Below, in pieces: positions 52,492-62,907 of a stretch of DNA of 64,000 bases (its first letter is position 1; each line of letters begins with the position of its first letter). Under the pieces are notes generated by a model. It was given only the letters and a program-made list of their open reading frames with translations, was not told the origin of the DNA and searched no databases. A program made the translations under genes and the position numbers. This DNA is from Rossellomorea aquimaris TF-12 (GTDB lineage: Bacteria; Bacillota; Bacilli; Bacillales; Bacillaceae_B): NCBI RefSeq assembly GCF_001648555.1, contig NZ_LQXM01000029.1, forward strand, positions 186,001 to 250,000, given 5' to 3'.

Positions 52492-52520
52492 AAAGTGGCG
52501 ACTGATAGGGTCGCCACTTT
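52492..52520 (+). terminator. Terminator of selD
   Basis: AAAGTGGCGAC / GTCGCCACTTT with a 7-base loop, followed by ATTTGTTT. Confidence 0.75.
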
Positions 52521-52635
52521 ATTTGTTTAAAAACATACATTTTCTCTCAATATCGGATAAAAATCCAAAATAAAAAGGTTGCTCCATTTTCTTTCCTATT
52601 ATAAATTAGGGTATAAATGGAGGAAAGAATACAAA

Positions 52636-52755
52636 ATGGAAATGTTTTCTCTTAATTATGGGCTTTATAGAATTTTATTTACAGTTCTACTCGCTTTTAT
52701 AGGGTGTTATACAGCTTATTTATCTCTAATCCATGTTTATTTAAGAAAACCCTAG
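52636..52755 (+). CDS. Possible 39-residue single-TM protein
   Basis: ATG 52636 with GGAGGAAAG about 11 bases upstream. A hydrophobic helix (ILFTVLLAFIGCYTAYLSLI) fills most of it and the end is RKP. It ends inside a terminator hairpin, so it reads as a complete unit; unknown function. Confidence 0.5.
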   Translation: MEMFSLNYGLYRILFTVLLAFIGCYTAYLSLIHVYLRKP

Positions 52756-52774
52756 AAATATTTTCTAGGGTTTT
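52746..52774. terminator. Bidirectional terminator
   Basis: AAAACCCTAGAAA / TTTCTAGGGTTTT with a 3-base loop, between the small ORF and the helicase gene. Confidence 0.8.
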
Positions 52775-52777
52775 CAG

Positions 52778-55015
52778 TTATTCTTGTATCATTTTCATAA
52801 ATTGCTGATATATTTTTTTAGATAGAATTCTGATATGAAACGGAAATCTTTTTCCATGTCCTTCAGAAACGGTATTAATCCATAGAACTTTTTGATCTAG
52901 AGCGATAAAAGGGACTGGGGTGGTAGTAACTTGAACTTTAACATGTGACAGAGATTTAAGTATTTTAGTTTGTTTACATAATATAGTTACTGTTATCTTA
53001 GATTGAAGTTCTATAAGAGCTTCTAATATTGAAGTTGGAATATCCTCAATGTTATTTACATTTATGGTTATTTCTTTTTTACACGCGTAGAAGTCTTTGA
53101 TTAACTTACGATAATCATGTACTGAAAACCACCTCATTTTTTTTGAAAGTTCCCCCTTCTCACTAGTAAATAATGACGAGCTGTTTTCTATTCTTGCTTG
53201 TTTTTTAAGAAATTGGAGAAGTTGATGTATGGGTTTGTTATTGACGGTATTTTTTATTAAAAAATTGTCATCCCCAATGCAGATGAACTTACCGCGTGCT
53301 CGGGTGACAGCAACATTAATGAGTCGTTCGCTCCCATTTCGTGTCAAAAGAGCACCTGGTTTCTCATGTCGAGCACCATCAACTACATCAAACACAATCA
53401 TGTCATTTTCAGAACCTTGAAACCCATGAACAGTCGATGCATACAAATTCAAGTCTTGATTAGAGTATGGTACCAGTTCATCAAGCAATAGATTATACCA
53501 CTTTGCTTGTATTCGGTATGGCGTAACAATTCCAATCGACTTCATCCCATTTTGGATACCGATGAGGGCTAAATAAATAGTAACTAAACTTGAAAGGAGA
53601 TTCCATCGAGAACCCTTTTCGGTTCCTACCCATCTTGTTCCTTCCTGTAAGGAAAAAAGAATCGCGCCTTGCTGTGCAAATGGTTGCAGGTTTGCAATTG
53701 GCTGCCTACTTTCCTTTATTGAAGGATGATCCCCTACTTTTGAGTGATAAATATATTGATTTGTAAAGGATGAAATATCTGGGTGCATCCTCCGTTGCTC
53801 AGGAAGTAGTAATAATTGTGGATGGTCTGTCCCTCTTTCAACTGACTTTGCTACATGCGAAATGTGAAAGATGTCTTCTTTTAGCCATTTGTTCACCAGT
53901 GGATGATAGGATGTGGCGATTGGTGGAAGTTGTTTAAAGTCTCCACATATAACCACTTTTTTTCCTAGTGCTGAGGCAAATGCAATTTGCGGGACATAGG
54001 CCATGCTGGCCTCATCTACTATAACTAAGTCAAATTCATCCTCGTATATGCCTGGGTCAATGGCTGCTTTAGACAATGTCGTCCCAATGACCTTCGCTTC
54101 TTTTAAGAGCACCCCTTCTCTACTTTTAAATGTCTCCTTAATCTTTTGATAATGAACTTCTAATTTAGATAAACGTTCCGCATCATATTGGGAATGGCTT
54201 TTGGATAGTTTTTTTCTTAATCGTTTTCGATATGTTTCTACTTTATGCTTTTCTTCTGCCAATCGTGGATCTCCGTATTCCAACAACTGAAGAACACTTA
54301 AATCATTAATGGTCGAAGAATATTCTTTTTTACTATTCCCGTATCGGATGACTTCTCCCCGTTTCCATCGGTTATGATCTGTAAGAAAATGATGCATTTC
54401 CTCTATTAATACATCTACAGCAGCATTACTATGAGACAGTAGCAATACTTTTTTCTCTTCAGAATAGTGATAAGCAGCTATCCTTGCAAGGGTATAAGTT
54501 TTTCCCGTTCCAGGAGGTCCCCACAAGAAAGTAACAGGGTTGTATTTACTTCTAAGATAAGCCTCATGTAGTGGATTCTTGTAATCACCCTTTGGATGCT
54601 GCGAATGAATTAAGGGATGTACTACATCTTTTATTCGTTGTGCTTTCCCGTTTCGTTCTTTTGCTTCATCTAAACGATCCATTAATTTTTCAAGTAACTC
54701 CCAGGGCTCATAAACAATATGACCAAATGTAATGTTCTCCCCAAGGAATTGGTCAAACTCGATGATACATTCGCGTTCATCTGAGCTAATAACAATACCG
54801 GAATAAGATTTTTGATGAACTTTATATATAATCGTTCCGCCTTCAGGAAGAGAAATAGGATACGACAATGTAAACCAATAGATAAATGTATGATCTTTAT
54901 GCCGAATACATTTGCCTTCATCGATGAGAATACCGGTTGTTTCGCGTTTTTTTAATTGAATTATTTCCATGTTTAGAGCGATATTCCACTCTTTCATTAT
55001 GTTTGAAATGTTCAT
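52778..55015 (-). CDS. Upf1-like superfamily 1 helicase
   Basis: About 745 residues from ATG 55015 (frame extends to 55024). An N-terminal beta-barrel-like region (about 20-115), then helicase motifs: Walker A GPPGTGKTYT (about 167-176), DEAS motif II (VIVDEASMAYVPQ), GDFKQLPP (III), PEQRRMHP (IV), TVHGFQGSENDMIVFD (V) and NVAVTRARGKF (VI). This order is that of Upf1/Dna2-like SF1B helicases. A C-terminal extension (about 620-745) resembles a phospholipase-D-like fold without a visible HKD. Nucleic-acid remodelling enzyme; role unknown. Confidence 0.85.
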   Translation of the reverse strand: MNISNIMKEWNIALNMEIIQLKKRETTGILIDEGKCIRHKDHTFIYWFTLSYPISLPEGGTIIYKVHQKSYSGIVISSDERECIIEFDQFLGENITFGHIVYEPWELLEKLMDRLDEAKERNGKAQRIKDVVHPLIHSQHPKGDYKNPLHEAYLRSKYNPVTFLWGPPGTGKTYTLARIAAYHYSEEKKVLLLSHSNAAVDVLIEEMHHFLTDHNRWKRGEVIRYGNSKKEYSSTINDLSVLQLLEYGDPRLAEEKHKVETYRKRLRKKLSKSHSQYDAERLSKLEVHYQKIKETFKSREGVLLKEAKVIGTTLSKAAIDPGIYEDEFDLVIVDEASMAYVPQIAFASALGKKVVICGDFKQLPPIATSYHPLVNKWLKEDIFHISHVAKSVERGTDHPQLLLLPEQRRMHPDISSFTNQYIYHSKVGDHPSIKESRQPIANLQPFAQQGAILFSLQEGTRWVGTEKGSRWNLLSSLVTIYLALIGIQNGMKSIGIVTPYRIQAKWYNLLLDELVPYSNQDLNLYASTVHGFQGSENDMIVFDVVDGARHEKPGALLTRNGSERLINVAVTRARGKFICIGDDNFLIKNTVNNKPIHQLLQFLKKQARIENSSSLFTSEKGELSKKMRWFSVHDYRKLIKDFYACKKEITINVNNIEDIPTSILEALIELQSKITVTILCKQTKILKSLSHVKVQVTTTPVPFIALDQKVLWINTVSEGHGKRFPFHIRILSKKIYQQFMKMIQE

Positions 55016-55346
55016 ATTGATCACCTAATCCAGTGTTTCAGTTAAAAATTTAACGACCCTCATCATAGCAATTTTTGTAGATTGTGTGAAGAATACCAAC
55101 TTATTTATTCCCCAAAAAGGGTAGCATTTGTCACAGAATTAATTGATATACTCTGCCTGAGTTTAAGGTAGAATATGGGAGTTTGCTCATTTATTATTGG
55201 AGTTTGTATTTCAAGCATGTATGAGAAATAATCTAGACTTTTCAAATTAAGAAGAAAATGTTGAAAAGCTTTAAAGAGATTAAAGATGTATCTTCTTAAA
55301 TGAATCGTACAACTAAACATCTGAGCAAATTTTACTCAGTCAACTA
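55016..55346. other. Intergenic region without gene
   Basis: Contains the presumed promoter of the helicase gene. A 71-codon - strand frame (55105-55320) has no ribosome binding site or protein-like composition. Confidence 0.5.
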
Positions 55347-55383
55347 AAAGAGAACATGTAAAGTAGATACATGTTCTCTTTTA
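55347..55383 (-). terminator. Terminator of the globin sensor gene
   Basis: AAAAGAGAACATGTA / TACATGTTCTCTTTT with a 7-base loop. Confidence 0.8.
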
Positions 55384-55391
55384 GTATTTTA

Positions 55392-56681
55392 CTATAATTC
55401 TGTTGTTAAATCGCTTAATTGATCAGCTGAACTGGCTAATTGAGAAATGGCATTTGAGATTTCCTCCACAGCACACTCGATTTCTTTCATTTCTCCATCA
55501 ACTTTTTCACTTTTGTTCTTAGCAGAAGAAATAGAACCTACTATCTCTTCAAAAAAGACATGTGCTTCATTAGTTGAATTCATTCCTGTTTTCGCTAATC
55601 CTTCTACTGAATTAATATAAGTAGATAGTTTATCAACTTGTTCTTTTGTACCTGAAATTAAACCGGAAACATTTGCAACAGAACTTTTTGTTTGATCAGA
55701 GAGCTTTCGTACTTCTTCAGCTACAACGGCAAATCCCTTACCATGTTCCCCTGCCCTCGCAGCTTCAATACTTGCATTTAGTGACAATAAATTTGTTTGC
55801 TCTGCTATGGTTTGAACGATTGAAACAATATCAAAAATTTGGTTTGAAATCAATTGAAGTTCGCGAACTTCTTTCAGCATTTCTCTCATATCACGAAGAA
55901 TGTTTTTCATGTCTTCCTTCTGAACACCCATCTTTGCTTTCCCTTCAATGGAAAATTGACTGACCTTCTCAATTGCAACCGTACTCTCTGTTGTCAACGA
56001 GCTTACTTCACCCATTCTGTAGGTAATGGATTCAATTGAGGCCATTGATTCTTCAGATATAGCGGCTAATCCTGTAGAAGCTCCGCGGACTTTCACAACT
56101 ACTAACTCTTTTAATTTTTCTGACTCAGTTCTAATTTCATCGATTTTTTCCTCATAGGCTTCTAAAACTAATTGTTGTTCAAGGTTCAATATTTTTGTAA
56201 CTGCGTGAGTGACTTTATGATAGTCTTGAATGTCCGTTATATAACGATAAAGTACTGTAAACAGTGTTGATTGTAAATTTTGAAATGATGCAATATACCA
56301 TTTCGTTGGTAATCCGATATGTATATGCATATGAGCTATTTTACGGCGTTTTTCTATGAACTTTGAATCAATTCTTCCATTCATCATTTCAGCAATATGA
56401 ATAGATAGAGTTTGCTTTAATCGGTCAATGGTACTGTACTTTTCGACTATTTGCACAAGAGTAGGATTTTCTTGAATTGGATGATAAAAGCTATCAATAA
56501 TCTCTTGAATGTTTTCTTCAATAATAGGTTGAATAGAGCATAGTAGCGCTAAATCGATTTCTTTAAGCTGTATCATATTTAATTGTTTTTCAATGGGCTG
56601 TGAAACGTTAATACTCACTTTGTTGAAATGAGTTTCTTCATTTAATCTGAAATCAACTTTATTTCGTCTCTTTTTTAACAA
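55392..56681 (-). CDS. HemAT-like globin-coupled chemoreceptor
   Basis: About 429 residues from TTG 56681 (AGAGGGG 8 bases upstream; frame extends to 56711). Residues about 25-185 form a globin-coupled sensor domain with KRRKIAHMHIHIGLPTKWYIASF, containing the proximal heme His, and no TM helices. The C-terminal part is the methyl-accepting signalling coiled coil with the conserved tip EQTNLLSLNASIEAARAGEHGKGFAVVAEEVRKLS (segments). It is a soluble heme oxygen sensor signalling to CheA, like B. subtilis HemAT (432 residues). Confidence 0.9.
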   Translation of the reverse strand: MLKKRRNKVDFRLNEETHFNKVSINVSQPIEKQLNMIQLKEIDLALLCSIQPIIEENIQEIIDSFYHPIQENPTLVQIVEKYSTIDRLKQTLSIHIAEMMNGRIDSKFIEKRRKIAHMHIHIGLPTKWYIASFQNLQSTLFTVLYRYITDIQDYHKVTHAVTKILNLEQQLVLEAYEEKIDEIRTESEKLKELVVVKVRGASTGLAAISEESMASIESITYRMGEVSSLTTESTVAIEKVSQFSIEGKAKMGVQKEDMKNILRDMREMLKEVRELQLISNQIFDIVSIVQTIAEQTNLLSLNASIEAARAGEHGKGFAVVAEEVRKLSDQTKSSVANVSGLISGTKEQVDKLSTYINSVEGLAKTGMNSTNEAHVFFEEIVGSISSAKNKSEKVDGEMKEIECAVEEISNAISQLASSADQLSDLTTEL

Positions 56682-56711
56682 CACGATAACCCCTCTTTTG
56701 TCTATATTCAA

Positions 56712-57036
56712 TTTTAGATCAGTAATACCAGGAAAAATAGATTTTCCAAATTATCCTTATATTAATATAACAAAAAAATACATTAATGGGTATGGATGTT
56801 TTTTATTAAAGCTTTTTTATTATAAATCCCTTTGTTAACAATGTTGCTAATTTAGAATAGAACGTAGTAATTAATTACTACAGAAGATAACTACCGTCCT
56901 TCTATTTCCCCCCAGAAGTAGGGCAAATTCAGCTAAAACCATCTTTCACAGCATGAGTTTTTTATAAAATACAATATAGGTAGGTATTGAAAACAACCTT
57001 TAAAATAAATATACTACACTGAACTTTTTTAGCTTC
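56712..57036. other. Intergenic region without gene
   Basis: AT-rich. I see no sigma-D-type promoter and no gene; some palindromic AT-rich DNA only. Confidence 0.5.
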
Positions 57037-57654
57037 TTATTCATCTTTTATATAACGCTTAGCATAATAAAGAATATCCTCTACATATTCTTCACTGTGA
57101 TTATAAGCAAATACAGCTTGTTCAATTTTTCCTTCTGCTGCCCCATTTGAGGCTAAATAATTTGCAGCACTAAATACGGCGTCTTCAATCTGAAATGGAT
57201 CCGCAACACCATCGCCATTAGCATCTACTCCGTATCCACCGTATTTTGCAATTACATCTGGATTCGTTTTTTGGCTTTTCGGGATATTTCCTTTTCCTAA
57301 GCCGGAGCAGCTCGGATGGGACCAGCCGACAAAAGTACAAGGCATAAATTGCATATGTCCTTCGGCTCCCACAGGTGAAATGAGGGTTTTCATCTTTGAA
57401 AACTTTGTTTCCACTCGATGATGTGCAGCCAGTAAATTCCAGGGAACTCCGTATTCTTCTTCGGCAGCTTTATAAATTGGCATATATTCCGATGGTACTT
57501 CTTCCTTTCCAAACGGTGATAGATGATATGATGTATCAGGTTTGTAGACTATGTAATACAATGCCAAAATCACGAATGGAATAAGTAGCATTTTAATTGG
57601 AGATGCTTGTTTTTTTGATGTTGGACGTCTTTTTCTGACAGCCTTCTTTGGCAT
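57037..57654 (-). CDS. Lytic transglycosylase-like protein
   Basis: A 205-residue protein: basic N-terminus (MPKKAVRKRRPTSKK), one TM anchor (about 22-38), then an extracellular SLT-like domain with VPWNLLAAHHRVETKFSKM (catalytic Glu in VETKF), GAEGHMQFMPCTF and DANGDGVADPFQIEDAVFSAANYLASNGA. Cleaves peptidoglycan glycan strands. Expected in growth or sporulation; neighbour of a YjcZ-type sporulation peptide. Confidence 0.85.
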   Translation of the reverse strand: MPKKAVRKRRPTSKKQASPIKMLLIPFVILALYYIVYKPDTSYHLSPFGKEEVPSEYMPIYKAAEEEYGVPWNLLAAHHRVETKFSKMKTLISPVGAEGHMQFMPCTFVGWSHPSCSGLGKGNIPKSQKTNPDVIAKYGGYGVDANGDGVADPFQIEDAVFSAANYLASNGAAEGKIEQAVFAYNHSEEYVEDILYYAKRYIKDE

Positions 57655-57751
57655 AAATCATTCGACCCTTTTCTAAAAAAGATAACCTAATCCCTCTTGT
57701 ATTTTAATACGTTAATCACATTAATACAATCATAGATTACATCACAAAAAA

Positions 57752-57778
57752 AAGATGACCCAGATTCCGGGTCATTTC
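57752..57778 (-). terminator. Hairpin after the YjcZ-type gene
   Basis: ATGACCC / GGGTCAT with AGATTCC loop; T-run TTTTTTT on the - strand. Confidence 0.6.
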
Positions 57779-57857
57779 ATTTTCTTCACTAAGAAACCTT
57801 AGCTATTAAATGTTAAGACCAATTGTTTTGGGTCATCCCATAATCATCTTTTTATTA

Positions 57858-57980
57858 TTAACAAACAAACGCTGCTCCCACGATAATTAATAGGATGAAT
57901 AGAACTACGATTAAAGCAAATCCACCAGCGTAACCGCCACCACCGTAGCCATATCCAGGGTATCCGTATCCATACATCAT
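57858..57980 (-). CDS. YjcZ-family sporulation peptide
   Basis: A 40-residue peptide: Gly/Tyr-rich N-terminus ([18 protein letters not shown]) and a single hydrophobic helix ([20 protein letters not shown]). This is the YjcZ/SscA layout, small membrane-associated proteins made in sporulation. GGAGGTGACTG precedes ATG 57980. Not to be confused with an overlapping frame at 57844-58029 that has no family likeness. Confidence 0.85.
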   Translation of the reverse strand: MMYGYGYPGYGYGGGGYAGGFALIVVLFILLIIVGAAFVC

Positions 57981-58146
57981 CAGTCACCTCCACATTTCTT
58001 ACTACGTTATTACTGTATGTAAGGGACAACTTGTAGGTTAATGGAATTCATATCAATTTTCGAGGATTTCCAATAAGAATCACTCTTTTATAGGGAGTAG
58101 AGCCAAAAATGATGAAAGTGTCTAGAAGCGAAACTGGAGTATAACA

Positions 58147-58178
58147 AAAAAACGCCTAGAATGTCCTAGGCGTTTTTT
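58147..58178 (-). terminator. Terminator of the BCCT gene
   Basis: AAAAACGCCTAG / CTAGGCGTTTTT with a 6-base loop. Confidence 0.8.
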
Positions 58179-58184
58179 CAATGT

Positions 58185-59714
58185 TTATAGTTGTTCTTTT
58201 GTTTCTTTCGTTTTTCTAGGCTTAGGTTTTATGAATAACCCAAGCTCTTTCTTTTCTTTCATGAGTGATTTATAAAGGGAGAGCATCATTAATGCCATAA
58301 TAATCGAGAATGGCAATGCAGCTACAATTAACGCATTTTGAAGTGCTTGTAAACCACCACTGTAAAGTAGAATTAAGGCAACCGTTGATTGGGCAATCCC
58401 CCAAGTTAATTTCACGTAGTTAGGAGGTGTTAAAGACCCATATGTTGTTTGCATCCCTAATACAAATGTAGCTGAATCAGCTGATGTAATAAAGAATGTT
58501 CCAATCAATGTAATGGCGATAACTGATAAAATAGTTGACCATTCATATCCGTTAAATACAGCAAATAGCATTTCTTCTGTTGCAAATTGTGTTAAATCTG
58601 TTCCAGCCTTCTGAATTTCAGTAGCAGCTGTTCCGAACGTCGCAAACCAGATAAAGCTTACAAGAGCTGGTAGTAATAATACTCCAATTAAAAATTCGCG
58701 AATCGTACGCCCACGTGAAACACGTGCAATAAAGATTCCAACGAATGGAGACCAAGAAATCCACCATGCCCAATAGAAAATCGTCCAGCCATTGATCCAT
58801 GAACGATGATCCTCGTTTAATGGAGCAATTCTAAAGCTCATGGCTGCAATATTTTGAATATATGCTCCAATCGTATCTGTGAACATATTCAGGATTAATA
58901 ATGTCGGTCCAATAAAGAACATAAGAATAAACAATCCAATAGCTAAAACCATATTGGTGTTTGATAGATATTTAATTCCTTTACTTAATCCAGACCAAGC
59001 AGAAATCATAAATAAGACTGTTACGACAGCAATGATAATGAATTGAACGGTAAAGTTATTTGGAATGCCTAATAAGTAAGACAGTCCTCCATTAATTTGT
59101 GCTGCTCCAAAACCAAGTGTGGTAGCAACCCCAACAACCGTCGCAAAAACTGCCAGTACATCAATCACTGTACCAAGTGGGCCGTACACTTTGTCGCCAA
59201 ATATTGGCTTCAAGGTAGCAGAGATTAGTCCAGGTTCATCTTTACGGAATTTGAAGTAGGCAAGTGCTAATGCCACAATGGCATATATTCCCCAGGCATG
59301 TACACCCCAGTGGAAGAATGCATAACGCATTGATTCTTTAATTGCTTGATTTGTTCCACCTTCAGCAAGAGGAGGTGTCATATAGTGAGACAGTGGTTCC
59401 GCTGCTCCCCAGAATACTAAACCGATTCCCATCCCTGCACTAAATAACATGGCAAACCATGTTCCTTTTGTGTACTCAGGTTTTTCATCTGGTTTCCCTA
59501 ATCGAATCGTCCCTACTGGACTAAAGATCAAGAACACGCAGAAAATCACAATTACTGTAACTAAAATAAGATAATACCAACCAAATGTGGAAGTAATAAA
59601 TGTTTGCATTTTTGCCGTTACAGATTCAAAGGATTTTGGAGCGATCACTCCGTACCCAACTGAAATAGCAACTAATGCGAGTGTAAACCAAAAGACATTG
59701 GATATTCTTTTCAT
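58185..59714 (-). CDS. BCCT-family betaine transporter
   Basis: A 509-residue, 12-TM transporter from ATG 59714 (AAGGAAGGAG upstream; longer frame to 59768 unlikely). [40 protein letters not shown] and [32 protein letters not shown] (segments) are the BCCT signatures, including the Trp substrate cage. It imports glycine betaine or a related osmolyte with sodium, like OpuD. Together with the ABC system at 30-33 kb it provides osmoprotection. Confidence 0.9.
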   Translation of the reverse strand: MKRISNVFWFTLALVAISVGYGVIAPKSFESVTAKMQTFITSTFGWYYLILVTVIVIFCVFLIFSPVGTIRLGKPDEKPEYTKGTWFAMLFSAGMGIGLVFWGAAEPLSHYMTPPLAEGGTNQAIKESMRYAFFHWGVHAWGIYAIVALALAYFKFRKDEPGLISATLKPIFGDKVYGPLGTVIDVLAVFATVVGVATTLGFGAAQINGGLSYLLGIPNNFTVQFIIIAVVTVLFMISAWSGLSKGIKYLSNTNMVLAIGLFILMFFIGPTLLILNMFTDTIGAYIQNIAAMSFRIAPLNEDHRSWINGWTIFYWAWWISWSPFVGIFIARVSRGRTIREFLIGVLLLPALVSFIWFATFGTAATEIQKAGTDLTQFATEEMLFAVFNGYEWSTILSVIAITLIGTFFITSADSATFVLGMQTTYGSLTPPNYVKLTWGIAQSTVALILLYSGGLQALQNALIVAALPFSIIMALMMLSLYKSLMKEKKELGLFIKPKPRKTKETKEQL

Positions 59715-60122
59715 AAAATTCTCCTTCCTTATTGTTGAATAATTCTCAAACGAAGCTAATCTCTTCATCCAATCAATTGTATAAATACATTGTCCATTTA
59801 AATAAATAAATGTGAATGATTAACATACATACAATTGCTGACCTCTTTAATGCAGATGGGAAAATGTGCATTCTGAAGAATGGTAGGGATATGTACTTTT
59901 TACCTATTCCCTCAATGCATTCTTATAAAACCAACATTTGTTACCCTATCAGAAATTCGATCCCAAATGCAAGTAATAACTATTATGTTTTTTGTAGTGT
60001 TTGTCATTTTTTTATTTTCATTCCTACACATTGAAGAATATTCATTTGTGAAGAAATCGCTTACAAAACTAATGATAATTTCGCAAAAAAAATACACCTC
60101 TAGTAAAAAGGTGCAATTTCAT
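59715..60122. other. Intergenic region without gene
   Basis: Holds the betaine transporter promoter region. Overlapping short frames on both strands lack ribosome binding sites. A weak TACACCT / AGGTGCA hairpin at about 60091-60115 may end the next - strand gene. Confidence 0.5.
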
Positions 60123-60689
60123 TCAATTCATTACTGCAAGAACAGTACTAATAATTGTTATTACAGCAAAGAAAATTCCTATTATGATACTTATTATCAT
60201 TGAATTACGGGAAAATCCTTTCAACTCACCTGTACTTTTTTTATCAATTTTCCGGTTATTTAAATATAACCCTAAATTGATAAAGATTAAGATACCAAAA
60301 ATGAGAATGAAAACACTAGCCCAATCTAGTCCAAACGAAATGATCAAGCTCTTAGGTGTAATCCATGTTAAAAATAAAAATATGCATACTAATATAACTC
60401 TCGTGACGTTTACAAACTTCATTTGTATCTGCCACTCGTTCCCCATTTTATCTTTCTCATACTGTGACAACCTCTTCATTTTAGTAGAAAATGAAGTGAT
60501 AAGAGGGTACTTCAACTTCATTTCTATCACTACAGATAAAATTAAAATAAATGCCACTATAAGATAGAAATATCTTTGAGGAAGTTGTAAATGAAAGTAT
60601 AAGAACAATAAAGGCAATGCGCATAAAAAAAAGATATTTAGTATGATAAATTGGAATTTTCTAAGTTGACCTAACTCTTTCTTTTCCAT
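60123..60689 (-). CDS. Hypothetical membrane protein
   Basis: A 188-residue protein with about five TM helices (about 13-31, 39-57, 95-112, 121-141, 162-186) and a Lys/Arg-rich cytoplasmic loop (STKMKRLSQYEKDKMGNEWQ). GGGGGGA precedes ATG. Unknown family; standing alone. Confidence 0.65.
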   Translation of the reverse strand: MEKKELGQLRKFQFIILNIFFLCALPLLFLYFHLQLPQRYFYLIVAFILILSVVIEMKLKYPLITSFSTKMKRLSQYEKDKMGNEWQIQMKFVNVTRVILVCIFLFLTWITPKSLIISFGLDWASVFILIFGILIFINLGLYLNNRKIDKKSTGELKGFSRNSMIISIIIGIFFAVITIISTVLAVMN

Positions 60690-61147
60690 CTAGTCCCCCC
60701 TTTTTTTCACTATACATATCTTAATACGTTCTAAGTACACAATAGTTTCATTTCTTGTGAAATACAGTAAAATTAACATCTATTTTCCTAAAAAAGAAAC
60801 CCCACAAATGCTGAATCATATAAATAATATGACACGATTTAGAAGTGATCTTTTGTAAAAAGCGCAAAGCTTTTTGGTTATCACCATTATGGTAGCTATA
60901 AAGTAATGAATGTGAGTGAAAGAATGACTCTACTAAAGAAAGACGACTTTAAGTTGATGCAGATTGTGGTAAAAGATTATGCTTATAGCGATGAGTATGA
61001 ATAAACGCAGTTTGGAGATTCCCCTTGGTACTCAATACATTGTTTCTACCTTTTTCATGAATTAAAACATTTGCTGAAATAGATTATTTTTTCTCCTTAC
61101 CATCCTACTTACAAAAAGAAGAAATCTTTCTTTGAACAGATAAAGAA
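60690..61147. other. Intergenic region, possible gene debris
   Basis: No convincing gene. A 26-codon frame from ATG 60924 (LLKKDDFKLMQIVVKDYAYS) may be debris of a lost gene. Confidence 0.4.
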
Positions 61148-61178
61148 AAAGGACGTTTCTAATTAAGAAACGTCCTTT
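61148..61178 (-). terminator. Terminator of the LysM-3D gene
   Basis: AAAGGACGTTTCT / AGAAACGTCCTTT with a 5-base loop. Confidence 0.8.
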
Positions 61179-61185
61179 CTACTCT

Positions 61186-61770
61186 TTATTCTTCAATAAT
61201 TTTAACCGTAACATCTCGTACTCCATATTTCAGAGCATCTTTTTCTTTTTCCATATAAATATCAATACGGTTTCCTTTAATGGCTCCACCTGTGTCTTCT
61301 GCACGTGCGTAACCAAACCCTTCAACATAAACCTTTGAACCTAATGGAATCACGCTAGGATCCACGGCAATGACTCTGGCATCGGGATTAGCCAGTAAAT
61401 CTACACCAGTCTTCGTAATACCTATACACCCTTCACAATAAGCTGTATAAGCGGTAGCAGTGACATCCACTTCTTTGATGACATTATCTTTTTCATTTCC
61501 TTGTGCCTCTTCTGTTTTTGCAGCTTTGACATTTTGCTCTTCTTTTTGATTGTTCACAGAATAGCCCTCTTCAAGTAGTTGCTTACGTGTACCTACTTCG
61601 TCAATTGAAACATGATAACGGTTCGCGATTTCCCAAAGGATGTCGCCTTTCTCTATATTATGATATTCATTCATTGTCACTTGTTTATCATCGTTTGCTT
61701 CAGCAGTAGAAGCAAGTCCAATTAAAAGAACTACTGTGAAGGAAAAAATGGAAATTAATACTTTTTTCAT
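61186..61770 (-). CDS. LysM-3D domain cell-wall protein
   Basis: About 194 residues from ATG 61770 (AGGAGGAA upstream). Signal peptide (about 1-24, ending STAEA), one LysM (YHNIEKGDILWEIANRYHVSIDEV), a charged linker, and a C-terminal 3D domain (ATAYTAYCEGC, GSKVYVEGFGYARAEDTGGAIKGNRIDIY) with the three conserved Asp. Such proteins are putative MltA-like lytic transglycosylases bound to peptidoglycan. Paralogous to the next gene, with one fewer LysM. Confidence 0.85.
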   Translation of the reverse strand: MKKVLISIFSFTVVLLIGLASTAEANDDKQVTMNEYHNIEKGDILWEIANRYHVSIDEVGTRKQLLEEGYSVNNQKEEQNVKAAKTEEAQGNEKDNVIKEVDVTATAYTAYCEGCIGITKTGVDLLANPDARVIAVDPSVIPLGSKVYVEGFGYARAEDTGGAIKGNRIDIYMEKEKDALKYGVRDVTVKIIEE

Positions 61771-62080
61771 ATTGTAAAATTCCTCCTTTTGTGGCTTCTC
61801 TTTTAAAACCAACAAAAGCCATAGTAACATAGACTTACATCATGTGCATAACAAACTGTTTATAAACCAATAACAATTCAATGACATGCTTGTAATATTA
61901 CTTGTTTTAAATGGTATTGGTACAAGTAAATAGTAGGGATGGGAAAGATAAGTAAAGAAGGAAAACATAACGGACAGAATTGTATAGTTCCAGTAGGTTG
62001 GGAGGAATAATATTTTTGTATTTATAATATAAGCCTTTTATGATCTTTTTAAGAAAACTGACTTTTGAAATGACGACATA

Positions 62081-62115
62081 AAAAACCCCTATTGGATTTA
62101 ATCCAATAGGGGTTT
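62081..62115 (-). terminator. Terminator of the YocH-like gene
   Basis: AACCCCTATTGGAT / ATCCAATAGGGGTT with a 3-base loop. Confidence 0.8.
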
Positions 62116-62124
62116 AACTTATGA

Positions 62125-62907
62125 CTATTCAATAATTTTTACGTTAACTGTTTTTCTACCCCAGTCCTTAGCTTGATCTTGAGATGGGATAAATACGTCA
62201 ATCTTATTTCCTTGGATTGCTCCACCTGTATCTTCAGCTGTTGCATACCCATATCCTTCAACATATACTTTTGAACCTAGTGGAATCACATTTGGATCAA
62301 CAGCAATAACTTTAGCATCTGGATTTTCTAATAGATTGACTCCAGTGGCCGTTGTACCTGAGCAACCTGCACAATTCGCTGTATAGGCTGTTGCTTCTAC
62401 AGTAAGTTCCTTAGCAACTGTTTCTTCATCTGCTGCAGGCTCTGCTTGAGCAGCTGCTTCTTCAGCTTCTGGAGCTACTTCTGCTGTTTCTTCTGTAGTT
62501 GTTGCCTTCTCAGAAGTATTTGCAGTAGCTGAAGGTCCTTTTTTATCATCTAAATTAATTAATAATTCTTGTCCTGGTACAATAAGGTCACTTTCTAATG
62601 CGTTCCAACCTTTAAGGCTGTCCACAGTAATTCCATAATGAGAAGAAATCGCCCATAATGAGTCACCTTTTTTTACTGTATAATACTCCTTAGAGGATAC
62701 GGTGAGTTCCTGATCAGGATAAATTAAATGTGTATCTAGGTTATTCCAAGTTTTAAGTTGGTCTACGGTAGTACCGTACTCCTGTGCAATCCCCCATAAT
62801 GTATCGCCTTTTTTAACTTCAATTCCTTGTGCTGAAGCGCTAGCTCCACCAGCAACTGCAAGTGTAGTAAATGCAGCTACAGAAATAATCGACTTTTTTA
62901 ATTTCAT
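62125..62907 (-). CDS. yocH: YocH-like wall protein (two LysM plus 3D)
   Basis: About 260 residues from ATG 62907 (AGGAGGAA upstream). Signal peptide (about 1-25), LysM 1 (IEVKKGDTLWGIAQEYGTTVDQLKTWN), LysM 2 (YYTVKKGDSLWAISSHYGITVDSLKGWN), a Glu/Ala/Thr linker, and a 3D domain (ATAYTANCAGC, AEDTGGAIQGNKIDVF). The order equals B. subtilis YocH, a WalR-controlled muropeptidase; no WalR box could be identified here. Symbol given by architecture, so orthology is not certain. Confidence 0.8.
   Translation of the reverse strand: MKLKKSIISVAAFTTLAVAGGASASAQGIEVKKGDTLWGIAQEYGTTVDQLKTWNNLDTHLIYPDQELTVSSKEYYTVKKGDSLWAISSHYGITVDSLKGWNALESDLIVPGQELLINLDDKKGPSATANTSEKATTTEETAEVAPEAEEAAAQAEPAADEETVAKELTVEATAYTANCAGCSGTTATGVNLLENPDAKVIAVDPNVIPLGSKVYVEGYGYATAEDTGGAIQGNKIDVFIPSQDQAKDWGRKTVNVKIIE

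Noticed and set aside
49032..52777. tRNA(Sec) or selB near selA/selD
   Set aside because: Looked for a long-variable-arm tRNA and an EF-Tu-like gene; the intergenic spaces are too short or filled by terminators. They must be elsewhere.
55105..55320. 71-codon - strand frame
   Set aside because: No start signal and Phe/Leu/Asn-rich composition typical of AT-rich noncoding DNA.
57844..58029. 61-codon frame on -
   Set aside because: Overlaps the YjcZ-type gene in another frame; the Gly/Tyr peptide with GGAGGTG is the real gene.
59816..60203. Several short + and - frames
   Set aside because: No ribosome binding sites, low-complexity composition, overlap the end of a real - strand gene.
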